Assembly: GCA_004352715.1 (NCBI GenBank) | Contig: SCFE01000036.1 | Span: forward strand, 917,780 to 981,779 | DNA length: 64,000 bases | From: Hofstenia miamia | Lineage: Eukaryota > Xenacoelomorpha > Acoela | Direction: 5' to 3' | In this document: one piece after another, positions 10,204-25,200 of the stretch | Layout: every line of letters starts with the position of its first letter | How positions within the stretch are numbered: the stretch's first letter is position 1 | Position numbers and translations under genes: made by a program | The notes under the pieces: model-generated | Seen by the model: only the letters and a program-made list of their open reading frames with translations | Databases searched by the model: none | What the model was told of the DNA's origin: nothing

Positions 10204-13200
10204 GTAACGGTTTTGAATTTATTTAGCTGCTTACAAAAAAAATAGCATATTGGTTATAGCTGCAGACTTGGGAACTGTACATTCAATTGTTGCGTTGATT
10301 ATAATTTTTCGTTAGTATGAAATTTGTAAATTGATTCCCAAGGTTGTTTATCAGTGCTTTACATCGCATAGTTTTTGCCCTTAGACTAAAATGAAGTGTT
10401 TCTTTTCCAAGTAATGCGTTTTCCACAAATTGGAATTTTATTTCTCAAGTTCGATTTGTTTAATCGTATATTGTTATCAGATAGCAAAATTGTTGACATT
10501 AACATATTTACAAGGTTCGTTTGCGAGTAATCTCATTGAACATCTATTACCGGTGCGAAGTCCACTGCTCGGAAAACTAATTGTGGGTCCCACAATACTG
10601 TCTTTAATGTGTCAAACGAAAATAGCTAACCTGATATCATCAAAATCATGTAATTTCGGGTTTGCTGCTTACATGAATCCTGTATTCCTGAGTACTATAA
10701 CCGCGATGATCCTGCATCATTTGTTATTGATATGCTAGAAATCTATCGTTAGACAAAAGCAAAAAAATACTCATTTACTTTGTCTTATATCCTTCCTGTA
10801 TTACCTAATTTTGAAATAACTTGTGTGTTCTAATTGATGGCAATTTAACATTTTTTTCATGAATTGAATCTGCCCCTAAAAAGCTTCGAGCAAATGGTTT
10901 ATTCTGAAGCTCAAGCGATTGAGTTTGCCAAAAATGCATTGAAAGTGGTTTTTGATGCTTTGCTTGTACTAACTCGAAAATATCGGTTCTCAATTTGTAG
11001 AAACATCAGTGTCAGAAACTTGAATACAATACAAAAAAGGGATGTTTATGTATTGTTGACGAATTTATACTTTTCGAGACAGACTTATTATAATCCCGCA
11101 GATATCGTCATTGTTCAAAGTTGCGGGGCAGTTTACCTCCAGTCAACAATACATTTTGTATTCTAATAGTCACAGTTTAATCAATTGTATAGTAAATACT
11201 TACAAGCTAGTCTAAAAAATTTTGTAATTTAACTTAATAGTTTTAACATTGTATTGATATTAGAGAAATAGAAGTATAGCAGGAGCTGCGCAGCATTAGT
11301 GAAATTTGTTATTTTACCGAAAACATTCCTAAATTCAAACAAATATGTGTGAATTTTATAAACTTCAAGTATAGAAATTATTTAATTCAAATGTGAATAA
11401 CTGTAATTTGTTTATTTCAAATTCTGTAAATGCAAGTCCTTCAAGCAAAACTAAACATAATAACAATTTCAAACCTGCTTAAATCAAAGAATATAGTCCT
11501 TTTGCTTTAAATTTATTATATTTAGTTACACAAATATTATATGTTTGAATGAGAGTTCTGATGATCCATTCACTGCAATGGAATTTACTGATCGCTGTAA
11601 CATAGGTGTGGAATCAGGTACTAAATTTCTCAATGGGAACGGTACTAACGTGAGACTATAAATAATTATACTGAAAACACAAATTTCGGACTAATACTCA
11701 TAATAATTGTCAAAATATACGCTATGCTTGTTGCACCAAAGGGACCAGCAAATTTTATGAGACTTGAATGACCAATAAAATTCTGGATCCGCAAAGCCCT
11801 CGTTTTAATATAAAAATTAAATTTGTAAGAATATTAAATCTTAAAGAAAGTGTTTATTTTTCTGCAACTACATGCCGTTAATGTTATTTTTTGCTTCAAA
11901 AATGTCGGATTACATTTATTATTTTGATTTTCATTGAACTTTACGCGTTATTGTGACTTGTACCATCCAGCTTAATCTGTGCTTTTCAACTATTTAAGGC
12001 TTTCGAATTTCAATAATAGCACATATTTTACTACGGGAATATTAATTAATCGCAAAAATTTATTTTATATATTTGAATCCATAGAACAAATAATTTGATA
12101 ATTTCATTAAAACACTGAAATGATTTTTTAATTTGCTATAAAATTTATATCCTCAAATAATAGTTTCCTTAAAATGTATTGGTTGACGTCATTTGTTTAA
12201 GCAAATCACAGAAAATTTCGTAATTTGATAAGTGCTAACATTCAAAATTGCGCAACTCGTGCTCACCTTTGTTTATCAAATCAGTATGGTGCGTGAGTGC
12301 AAAGTCTAACTCTTTTGCATCGCTCAATGGCTGGGCAAGATTTTCTCATAGTGCAGGATTTGAGCTATTTTAAGCAATGACTAACAGATGACAATTGTTT
12401 TTTAGCTGTAATCTAAGTTACATATAGTATTGAATTATAGAATATACTTTAAAAAATTGAACTCCGACGATTTAACATTTGCTGCTTTCGCTATGTTTTT
12501 TTTATGAATATTTCAAAATTGCATCAAAAGTTGGAGGGGATGCTAATACTTATAGATTGTGCAATTACTGCAAGACAAATAATTCAAGAAAAACTGTACC
12601 TTATTTGAAAATTGTGTGTTGAACCTGTTGGATTCAATTTTTTTGAATTTGTAGCATTGTTTTGAAAAAAATGTGTTCATTCAGAGATTGTGGTCTATTT
12701 ATTTGTCTATGGAGACTAGGATGCTGTACTTTTACATTATTTATTTATAACTGTTTAGACAATGTAGGAAGAATTGGTTATGATAGTATTGTTCTAGATA
12801 GAACAAGTAATGTAGGTTCTTTTCTATTTGATCATGATCATTTGGGTATTACTGGCATCTCTACTTTTTCCACAATTACTGCAAATGCTTGTGTCTACAA
12901 AGGTAATTGTTTTTTTATAACTTTATAAGTAATCGTAAATATCGAAGATTTGAGTTTGATTTCTATTGGATGAGCTGTCGCCCTTCGCATTGCGCTACGA
13001 AAACATAAATCAGGAAAAGTGTAATGCCTGTACAGTGAGAATCAGGCGTAATTTACACTGCTTGGGTTTTCTTTCTCGAACCTTATTAGATATCTCCTTC
13101 ACTTTTTGGACATAATTGTAAGACCAAATTTTGAAAAAACTACTTTCGCATATTCATTTCGCTTGTTTTAGCAATGACCATGCCAACATTTAGAAAATAC

Positions 13201-16200
13201 AGTCATGTAGTTTGCGAGATATTATGTAGCATACAACGCACATACCTTACCTTTATTATATGAATATAATCGTTGGTTACCAAGCATTGATTCAATATGT
13301 ACTAGAGTTTTCGTTAGCTTTTTGTAGATCTCATTACAAAAATACAAAATTTATACGAGTAATTCTATGTTCAATTTTGACTTTGCGTATGTGAAATACA
13401 AATATATACATTAACGATTCGTAGTATGGTAGAGCTTACTTATTGTTAATTGGGTTTTTGCCTTAGTAAAGAGCATTAATATTTGAGTTTTTAAGGATAG
13501 GCGGGATTTCTTGTTTCCGATGTGTTAATTGGCATCTATATTGTTAAAAATTCAAATACTTATCCATGAAAATGGGGATTTAATTTTTCTAGTTGAAAAA
13601 AAATTACGGTTAAGTAGTATACAAAGTTGTCGACGCTAAGTAAATATACATTTATTCATCCATTTTTAATGCAAATTTCATTGTTTTGCTATTATTCCGT
13701 TTCAAAATTTAAGGCGATTTTCCATTAATGCTATATTATGTTTTTATCATTTCAATTAACATCTCAAGCTATGTTGCAATGTTTTTGGCAACATTTTATG
13801 GAATTGTTTATAATTTATAGGTTCTGATTTAAACAGAAAATGTCCCCAACCCATTCTAGATACTCTCATTAATTTTATATAAACATTGTAATGTATTATT
13901 AACATAGTTTTGCTTATAGTCGGGCTTAAAAATATCCTAAAATTAAATGTATAAAAATTTATATTTGGCGCTAACTATACATGTTTTTTTATAAAAAGGT
14001 TGAAATCGAAAAAAATGGGTAGGAAACCATAATCTTTATGAACTGAAAATGATAGATTGGTATAAGAATTTTTCTGAATTTGTTGTTAACCATATTTCGG
14101 CCAAGTGTGCTGAGGAAGCACTCTTGAGAAATAATATTATATTATTTATTATATATATTTAACCCTAGTATTTTTACCATTCGTAAAATATTGTTGGCAA
14201 GACAAATCTCTAAAAAATGAAAATACTTACATTATTTTTTTAGTTATGCACAAATTATTCTAAAAAGCTAGTATTTATATTGCTGTCATCGATAAATTCG
14301 CTTCAGCACTTCAGATCAGGATTACATCGAATAATTTCAGTTTATTATTGGCCACCACCCTTTTAAATATTAGCGAGATAGGGTTAAAGAATTTGGCGCT
14401 AATTATTTTGTTTTCTGGCGATTTGGCTCTAAGTAACGCTTTTTTCGATATTTAATTATGCGTGTATTGTGGCACTAAGCTCAATTTGCGAATTTTTAAT
14501 CAGAATTTAGTTTTCATCTCATGTGTAAGGGCACCCTGAAAACTATCTTCATAAATATACATGCGTGTAAATTAGTAAAAAAATCGAGTTGAAGTGAAAA
14601 ATTTAGTATATCTTAAAATTTTTGCATTTCCTCATTTTTTTTTAAAATCTCATTACATTGATTGGGTTAGCGTTGCAATACGAGATTTAGAAATTTCTTG
14701 CACAAATTTTCATGACTTTATTTAACAAAGTTATAAAAAATTGGCTTGCCATTATTGATGGAATCCAATTACATTACTGATTTTAGAGTTAAAGCAACTT
14801 TTTTGCTGAAAGGTATAAAATGTATCAAAATACTGGGATTACATAATTTTCTCAATACATGTTTGTTAAATTTTGTACAAATAGCAAATTTTTCATCCTA
14901 ATTTTTTGCTTAACCCTCCTGCTGTGCGGTCAGATTTGTAACACTTTCTGTGCGGATACAGACGCTGCGTCTGTTGTATAAAAAGCTGTTTCTTTTCATT
15001 ATATTGAATATATGTAAAGGGAAATTGTTAACAGGCAAATCTAATGAATTATTAAAATATAACAAAGACTATTTAACGGACTGTATACACGTGTATAACC
15101 TTACACGAGTGTTACAAAAGTTACAGCAACAGCAAAAAGCGTCACAGAGCTTAGCACTCTAAACACTTGACGAATGCTTGCGAATGTTCCTTACACACAA
15201 ATCTTTTGCAGGATGAACAAGCCGTTCGAGTTTGTTTATATGACTCACAAATGCAGCAGCCCCCTCTCGTAGCCGTTGATGATTGGGATGGAATTCTTTC
15301 ACGGGCTTTTTCGACAGGTTGGACTCCCGCCTGCTCCATAACGTGTCGTAATTGGAGAGGAAGTCTTGAATTTTGAGTGCATCGTTGAACGTTTGGGAAC
15401 ATAATCTCTTACTCAGTTCGAGAAGGAAGAGACTTCGCCGTTTCAGCTTTCCGTTCATGTATTGTGGATTTTGACTCGTCCAAATCACGAAGGCGTTCCA
15501 TGCAGCCAAGTCTATCATATTGAACCAAAGTTTTGTTGGCCATCTTCTGGTAACCGTGCACGACCTGATCGATCGTCTCAACAGCACCTTTGCTTTTGTT
15601 GTATGCAAGGATAACGTTTTCGGTCTTCTCTTTCAGATATTTGATTGTCAGGTGGCATCGTTGAGAGAATATTTACGGCTGCTCCTTTTTTCGGCACATA
15701 GGAACAAAGAGACATTCGATCGCTGAATCCAAAAAGATTACTGTGTTGTTCACGGCGTTTGTCCTTGCAAACTTCGGATGGTAACTGCCGTTTGTTGCTT
15801 CGAATAGTTCCAAGAATTGTTAGTTTCTTTTGCAACTTGCTTTGAGCGAGGGGAATGCTTGTGAAAAAATTATCACAAGTAATATTTCGTCCGGAACCTT
15901 CCAAAGGCCGAGAAAGGTCATGCACAACGCCCGCAAAATCCGACTGATTGTTCATCAACTGTGACATTGGGACCTGGTATGAAGCTTTGCCTGCATTTTG
16001 ACAAGAAGAGTTCCCAAATATCACGAAAAGCAGCAAGTTTGTCACGTTCTCTTCTTTCTTGACCAGTGTCTTTGTTATCAAAGCGAACGAAGCGCATGAG
16101 CATTTGAAAGCGTTGCAAAGAAAACGTGGCTCGAAGAACCGTCTACTTATCTCACTGTTCAGAAGCGGCTCTAAACTTTCGTGTCTGGACTTAGAAATAA

Positions 16201-19200
16201 CGATGAAAAGTAGGCAGCCAATGAAGGCTTTGAGTTCAGATTCGTATCTCGCCATCTTTACATGAGCCCGCTTTTGTTTCCTTGTCTTGTCTCTTGTTCT
16301 ACGTGCATTTCTCCTGATTTGTTTGTCCATTTCACAATTTTTTCCAGCATGTTATCAGTGATAAATAGAGCAAAAGTGCTTTCTATCGTGCGCTGTTCAG
16401 TTTGTCTGGCCGTTCTCACTAAGAATGTTGGCGGCATCTAGAAAATAAAACAATAAAAGTCAAAGAATTTGGCTGCCTCAATGTGTGTAGCCAGAGTTGG
16501 AAGCGAAATCAGAACTCACCAGACGCTGTGTCTGTATCCGCATAGTTTTAAATTTTGTATAAGAAATACTAATAAATGTTTGTCAATGAACCCTTTAGCA
16601 GGGGACAAGAGAGTAAACCTAAATGTCTGATTAAAAAATCAACAAGCAATTTGAATTTATACTGAAAAAATTAATCATTGCGTGAATAATAAGACACATA
16701 TCTTGAGGAATCACATAAACATTGTTTAGAATGGTGTTACGAAACTTTTTATCATGACTGTAACTTAAAAAGATGCTAATTCAAACAATAACTTGCAAGT
16801 GTTACTTGTAGACATCATTGAAAGATAAATTGGCTTTGCCTTAGTTATAATAATGCGCTACAATAAGAGCTAATTTAAGTGTGCCTAAAGTTATGAAATA
16901 AACTTGGTAAAAAATAATGCAAGAGATGTAAAAATACCATCTCATAGTAAAATTGTGTATTTAAAATAAAAGAATAAGCAAAACTTTCAATGAGTTAACA
17001 AAACCTGTTGATAATCTTCTATTATCAATGGGATTTTAGTTTGGTTTTTGGCGTAAGCTGCTTTGTTAGTTGTAATAACAGTTTAAATATAATAACCATT
17101 TTACTTAACATTTAGCGGCTGACTTAGGTTACGGGTACGGAGCCGTTACTCGATAGGAATTTAATAGAAGAGGTTAACAGTCGTTGTTAATTCATTTAAG
17201 AGATATCCTCATTGGTTGTACCGTCGCTTGTATTATTAATTTTTCTCTGCATTGCTAATATTTTGCCTTTGAAAGGAATTTAAATATGGTTTAGAATAAA
17301 GGGTCATGTGAAAAACGAGACAATCGGTTTTAAGGTCTGAAAAAGTTGTATTTTGGGTATTATTAAATATACTATTATAGGTTAGAGTTTGCGCATTTGA
17401 TTAAGAATGAGAAAACATATAATTCAATTTGTAATATTAGTTTTGACTTCATTAGATAGATATTCTGATGCAGGAATCTGAATGTAATTTAGGTAAATGG
17501 ATGTATGAAGTAATGTTAGGAAGTAAGGGCCTTATGCAAATTGGCTGGGCTACTGCTAAGTGCGAGTTCTCAGCAACGGAGGGTGTTGGAGATACAGAAC
17601 ATTCGTATGCGTATGATGGCAATCGCCAACGCAAATGGAACAGAGCGACTGTCAAGTATGGTGATTTGTGGGCAACCGGTGATATCATTTCCTGCACTAT
17701 TGATCTTGATGAAGGCGTGCTAGGTTTTTACAGGTATTGTATCCTGTATTTGTTATATTGCATAATTTTCCTATAAATGGCACACGATATTTTATATCCA
17801 GGCTCGACTTACTGTATTTTCCGGAAAATAAGCCGATTTTCTGGACCTAATTTTTTATCATTATTTCGCAGCGTCGATTTATTTGGCGAACAAGTTGTGG
17901 ACGCGATCGATTGCATTTTATGTGGTCGCACGGTGCCGCCATAAGTAAAGATACATCTACAGTTAAATAAACTCGACAAATACTGTAAAATAACATTTAT
18001 AAAAGATACAAACGGTACTTGAATAAACAGCAATAAAATTTTGATGAAACGAAAAACGATCATGAATAAAATCATCAACATCAACAAAAATATAATTATG
18101 TTAGCTAACGCAATTTCTCTACCTCGACTTTGGACGATAATGTGTAATAACCTTCATTTTCAGACCAAAACAATAGCCTCGGCTTATTGGAAAGATCGGC
18201 TTACTAGCCGGAAAATACAGTAATTCGTTCCGTTTCAATGAAAATGGTTTATTTTCTTCTGTCAATTTTGTAAAGTAATATTCGTTTTGGACTGTAAACG
18301 TAATCAAGTAGAAATGAATAAATTGAAAATCCTCATTCTTGCAATAATTGAACTTTTTACGTTATGCATACGCATTGAAAATTTACGAGAGACCAATTTT
18401 GTGAAATGGTTTATTAAGACCAAGAAAATGATGTTTAAATATATGTTTACAATATAAAAATAGATACTTCCGCAAGAATTTTTTTCTAGCTATTGTTTTT
18501 CAATAATTTGCAATAACTAACTTTTCCAGTAAATTCAAATCTTAATTGTGTATAGATTCCAAAATTAAAAATTACTCCTAATTAATGTGTTTACAAAAAA
18601 GAATGTTTACAAATTTGATATTACAGGTAGAAGAAATACAGGAGGAAACATTAGGAGAAAATACAGTTGTTTAAGATTGAGTTGAAGCAGGAAGACCATA
18701 GATTAAAGTCAATATTAGTAATAATTAGATTTGCGAGGAGAGAAACGCGATAAAAAAGTTTTTTGTAAATTCTTAAAGTTAGAAATGTCATTTTGCTTGA
18801 TACACGGAAGTTAAAAATTTCTGGAGAAAAAGACAAGTCAAAGCATCAATGTTGTAAACCAATGGATTTGTTAAGAAATCCAAATATTTGCGATAAATGC
18901 AGTGAGAGACATAATGTATGTGAGTGATACACTCTGCCAATGTTGTAATATGGTGCCAGCAGTGGGATGCGTAACAGAAGGAAGAACGCAGCAAGAGATG
19001 AAACTGAAATTTGATAAAAACCTTTTTCCCATAGTATATCGAGTACAGTTCGGCGATCTTTGACTTCAAACATGAAAGTAATATCAAATTTATCAATAGA
19101 AAGAGATGGAACAGCAAGTAAGGGGGTGTAGAGCTCTTCCGATTTGGGAAGATTGAAAAAGTCATTCGCAAGAGACCAAATGATTCCTATTTCACATAAT

Positions 19201-22200
19201 GTTTGAAAAAAGGTAGTGTTAGATGCGAAATTTTCTAGTATCATCTATACAATCTACAGTAGAACAAACTAATAAAAGTGGATGGAATGAAGTCATTGGT
19301 GAATATCAGGAAAAGGAGAGACACTAAGATAGAGCCTGAGGAACACCCGATGTAACGGGAGTTCAGAGGGAAGAGAAACCGATACTTACTACTTGGGATC
19401 TGCAAGACACATAACCGGAAATTAGAGAAATAAGGAGTCAAAGTAGAAAGCAGATAATTGATAATTTAGATATTGGATGGAAGTCGGAAACATCAAATGC
19501 TTTTTTTAAATCAAGGTAGATAGCATATGGGAAAATATTTTTGTCAACGTTTGGGTATGTTGAATCCAGAAATTTTAGAAGGAATAAATAGGAGGTTTAC
19601 TATGTAGAAAGCCTACTTGGTGCTTAGAGATAACTGTGTGAAAGACAGGATAAATCGCTTTGAAAAAATGTTTTAAAAATCAAGGAAAATATGAAAAAAT
19701 CGATGTGTCGATAGGAGCAAACATGTTTGGATAGATTCTTTTCGATTTGTGTATGGGGATAGTCATGACTTTTTCCAATTGGAAGAAAATTGAGGTTGAT
19801 ATAATCGAACTGTAAAAGAAGTAAAGAAGGTTAGCAATTGAAGATGATTTTTTCTTTATCAAAATTGGTGGAAGACCGTCAAACGGATTGAAAATAGTAT
19901 GAAGAATAAAGGAAGACATTTTTAATGCAGTTAAAATTATGATAGAAAAAATTATAGGGAAAACTGAGGCTAATCCGTTTAAGATGAATCAGACTATAGA
20001 TTGCTATAATTAATATCAATATTTGGAAAATTGTTGCTACTTGCATTTATTTTCTTCATGTCATCCTGTAGTAAATATAGCGAATTTTATGGCAATGTAA
20101 ATGTTACTTTATTTGTACGTCTAAAACAGTGTTAATTTGAATGAAAAAAGAACCCTTTTAAATTTTTACATTCTTTTCAAGCAACTACAAATAATAGCAC
20201 GCATAAAGGTAAGATAATTTTCTAACGTAACTTGCTTTAAAGTAATGTAGAATTGTCTCTTAAGAGGGTTTTTGCATGCACCGATTATTTATTTTAAATT
20301 CACCGTCAAAATCACGTGAATGGTTTGGGGTGAACCGGCTTAATGTCTTAACACATTTCTTAATTATATAAAATATTTAGAACTCATTTGAAATTACAAG
20401 AAAAAGATCAAGAAGAAAAGTTATGTCATTAGGTTTCTTTAGCAAACAGTTAAATGCTTCAAAATGGCAATATACGACTAGGCGATGCAGACTGAAAATG
20501 AACAATCTTGAACAATATATAACAATGTGGGGCAGACAATTTTCAACTTTCTGCAAGAATCTATTACTAAAGAGCGTGTGTTCTACCTTGTCAAAAGTTA
20601 ATCTCTATTGGCAACCCCATCATTTTCAGCATCATGATTCCCAATAAGTAGCTCCTAAAAGCATTGCAAAAAAACTAAATCTGGCAAACAAATAAACCGC
20701 AGCAGCAAGAAAAATTCTGTTAAAAACGCTAAGTACCAGTAGTAGTAGTAGTCCTGTGAAAATGTGGATTGGTGGCTAAGAGACGACAATGATGTTATGA
20801 CTCAATTGCATTTGAGATATTAGCAAATAGTTTGGAAGAATATACCAGCGGGAGGAATATGTGAATGCCTAAGAAACTTAAGCTTACTGCATATATTTAC
20901 AAAGGAAAAGATGTGAAGTGATTGTTTGCGTTGTCGTTTGCATGCCATTAGCGAAAACTAGTTTGGGAAAAAATGTCTAAAAATAATGATATGAAATCAT
21001 CTGGTTTAATACATCATGAGAGACAAAACCAAAGATAAGGGATTGTAATTGTCAGGAAAATAAGATAGTGAATCAATTATCCATTTTTATACTATTGCAG
21101 CGAATTATCGTTTGATAGGTTGGTATCTCCATCAAATCAGTGTTTTATTTAATATAGACTGGAAAATTTGGCATGCCTATTACGACCTATTGATTCTTTA
21201 AATCATCCAAATTGTCGAATATGTCGATTTTACATGAACTAGAATCATAAATGTCATCTTAAAATAATTAACTGGTGATTTTTACAAAATATTTCAAAAC
21301 ATTTTTCCATAGAACATAGAACTCATAATGCAACCTTGCATATACTAGTAATAATCTTTGATCCGCAATGAGGACATCGGCTATATCATTTTTTTGTTTA
21401 CTTGGAAACCATTTAATTACACAATACATTTATTGCTTATAGTTTGGACATTAAAATTGGGCTTAACAATCGTCTTCTATAACAAACAAAGACTTTGGTT
21501 TTCTAATATTCAGCACTGTTTGTTTTAAATTATATTTGTCAGATGTTTTATCAATTACAAGTTTCCAAATTTTCTTATCAATTTGCTGTGTATCCAATTT
21601 CCCCCAAGTAGCGGTCTGTGTTTTCCAGACAAGAGTTTATATACCTTTTAAATTTCAACTGACATATTATTAAGTGATTTATTATTTGTAATATTGAATT
21701 TTTAGAAATGGGGTTTACATGGGGGATGCTTATTCGGACATTGAAATTGGCCCTACTTTCGCATATTTTCCTGCAATAAGTCTTTCTGCTCAGGAAAACA
21801 TTAGAGTGAATTTCGGCTCAACTCCTCTGAAGTATCCAGTTCAGGGATATCGTCCTCTACAGGTTTATTTTTTAATTAGGTGTTACGCAGTGCATCGCAT
21901 TTTATTATTTAACTCATATTTTATTTGTTGTTGGCCCGAAGTGTCATCCAGGGTAGCTGCATTGAATAATAAACAATTCCAAAATTTAAATGAAATTTAT
22001 GGTTATTTATTTACAATCTTATCGTGCTAGTTATCCACTTTGTTTCCTTTAATAGTCAATGTTTTAAACAAGAAATTTTGCATATGCAATGCATGTAGAT
22101 TTATCTGCATATGAACAAAGGAGCTCTTTAATGTGAACTAAGCATAATTTATTACCTTTTAACTGAAAGGTCAACCTTATCCACACAATTTACAGTTTAG

Positions 22201-25200
22201 AGGCAAAATCCGACATAGAGCCTAATTTTTTAAATATATTTTGCTTTGCAGACACATGCATGAACCATTCATTTTCAGATTCTTAACTCATTATGCTATT
22301 ACTTTTGCCCCTTTTACCTTTATCTATGACAACCAAAGTCAATGTGTATCTGTACGACAATAATTTAATTATAATGGGAATGGGCTTGTCCATTTGCCAT
22401 GTATTTAATGTTTGACAATAATAAATTTCCTTTCATGTAATTTGTTGATTTCTTTGAAAATTGTAATCTATAACAACTATATATTGAGAATAAGACAAAT
22501 CCAATCAAAAACATCTTTTCCTTATATTTGTGACTTATAAAACCAATTCTTGAATACTGTTGTCAAGTTTGGCACCATACTTTAAGTTGAAATCGGACCG
22601 ATAAAATTGAACGTATTAAAAAAGTTGTGCTCGTAATTCTACCTGGTTCATCTTAGAGAATCTTGTTCAATTTCTTAACGTTGTATGATCGATGAGAACT
22701 TTTGTGCAAGCAAACATGGCATGATTTCTTCAATGATGAAGTACATTCACTATACATATGGTACCCATGTAGAGAACGACCGAATACAACATGCCTAATA
22801 CTAGAAAATATATCATTTATCTCACTTCACGAATGTTTTCCTTTTGCAGAAATCCTAGTTCATTTGACAGTTTATAGTTGAAGTTTGTGTCATCTTATGT
22901 TGATTTATTTTTTAAATGTTATTTGCTAGTTCATGTGCAGTTTATCAATATGTATTGTTTGTATAATAATGTGTATATATTTGTCATCCTTCGACCTGAG
23001 AGTGGCAAGGTAAATATATTCTTTCACAAATGTATTTTCAAAATTACTGTTCTCAGACTAACCAGTAACCACGACACTCATGGATCAGGTAGCGTAAACT
23101 AGAATTACACTTGATGCTCAAAAGTATGAATTATTTTCTGTTCAAAAAATTTTTTTTACAATTTTTTATCAGTTTCTTCAATTACTTAGCTTTAGGACCC
23201 ACCAACTCAGGATTTACAACGCGCCTGCCAACTAATCAAATATTTTGAACGCTTACTTACAACTATGGTAGACAATTTTCGATCGGCGAATGATGTTGAT
23301 CTTGTTCAACTTGGGGAACGCGCCGATAGCATTAAACTCATTTTAGCCAATCACATCTTGGATAAGCTGGCCCCTCTTATGGTAAGTCGAGATTTTTCTC
23401 ATTTTCTTGTACAATTCATAAGTTTTAGACAATTTGAACTTTTTAGAACTATGCAAATCCTTCCTGCTAAAATTTCATTTTTAACGGATGCATTGGTTCA
23501 GAGGTGTTATCATGTCGACAGATTCGAGCTGAGTCATTAGCTTAAATTCGATCTCATGTTACTATTTTGTCATCAATACAAAAATTCCACTTATATCATT
23601 AGCATTGAGATTTTGGATATGCTTACTCCGTAACATAAACTCAGCATTTTGTCTTTCTTACAACTTCTGTACATATATTATAATTAGGAAGTGGAATTTT
23701 AGCGTTTTGCGCTGACTAAATGGGCGGAAAAATAGCAAAAAAGGTGAGTTAAGTGTACTTCTTAGATGGTTTGTTTCCGTTTATCTAAATAAAATATCGG
23801 TTTTAGACGATTTAGCAAATTTAAAAAACAGTGTTTTAGGCGGAATTTTGGCACCGCTTAAAATTGCGTTTCCTTAATACAGCTTGTATACTTTTTAAGG
23901 ATTTTTTCATAAAAAATGAAAAATCAGATTACAATGAGCTGGCAAATTCGTGCCCATTTCAGGTCTGGCCCTTAAACTCAACCCGATTCCATATTTCCCT
24001 TATTTTAATATCTTTGTATATATCTTCTAGTTAAACCTTCAGTTATATAATATGCTGTGACCTTGAAAATCGACTAATTGATGATTTATTCTTTGAGAGA
24101 ATCTATTAATACAATTATCTTATAGTTTACACCGCGATTAACTAAATACCGGTAAATCTCCCACTAAAATATGTCAATAATTGTGTTTCATGGCGTCTAA
24201 GTTCATATATTTACAATTTATAGGTCGTTTTGGAAATCGTTTCGCCAGTGTTGCTAGATAAACTAATCTATTTAATATAGTCAACTATTCGTTGCAAATA
24301 TATGCAAAGCGCTATATATCCTCGTTTGATTATTAACTGATAAATTCTAGCACAAGTTTATTTTATGTTAATTATATTTGCTTTACTTATTGAGTGGAAA
24401 TATTTTCATATTAAAATGTTGATTTTAATTTTCGTATAAGGAAGTTACTATACGGTTATAGGTGTTCTCTAGTGGCTATTTTTGTATTTTATATTTAGTA
24501 AAATATTTTGAAAATTTCCCAATCGTTTTCATTTTTTCTCCAGAGGAATTTTGTTCTGTTCCTCACCACAAACTTTTCTTAGCTGCATCAATAAATGTTT
24601 GGTTCAATACTACGAGATCGCGTGTTTAAAATCGAACTATTTATCTCGTTGATCTTGTAGCTCATTCAACGAAACTTTGATTTCGTTATTTATCGGCGTT
24701 TTTACGACTAAACTGCACTCAATAAATCCCTACATTAACGGTTTACTATTGTGCTTGTTTTTGTCTTGGCTAATATGGAAGTCGATTTTGTTTTGCCCTA
24801 ATTGATTGCAGGCGCGGTTTAAGGGGGAGGGGACTATTTATTATTTTATTTACTTGTAAACGTTTTTATTCCTGTACTGACTTACAGTTAAAAGGAAAAT
24901 GATATTTACAAAGAAACACATAAGGCAAAACAGTCACAAAAACTTCGGATAACTATCGTCCATCAGATATTTACAAGCCGTATAATAAAATGTTTTTTTT
25001 GTATAGCTCAGTACGGGTAACAGGAAGAGACATCATATACGCCGAGTCACTCAGGCGTGCCGTATTCTTGAAAATTTGGTAAACATAGGATGGTTCTTGT
25101 CATTTCCAAAACAGTTTTGCTAAACCTATTTTTAAATTGTTGTTTGAGAATTTCGATCAGATTATGTTTGTTAATACTTGCAAGCATGGAAAAAAAATTT

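Noticed and set aside
12184-12191. Perfect CRE-like palindrome TGACGTCA in an intron.
   Set aside because: An eight-base word is expected by chance at this scale and nothing else nearby suggests a regulatory region.
12950-13075. Imperfect inverted repeat GTGTAATGCCTG / CAGGCGTAATTTACAC, considered as a small RNA hairpin or MITE end.
   Set aside because: The arms need a three-base bulge and there is no target duplication.
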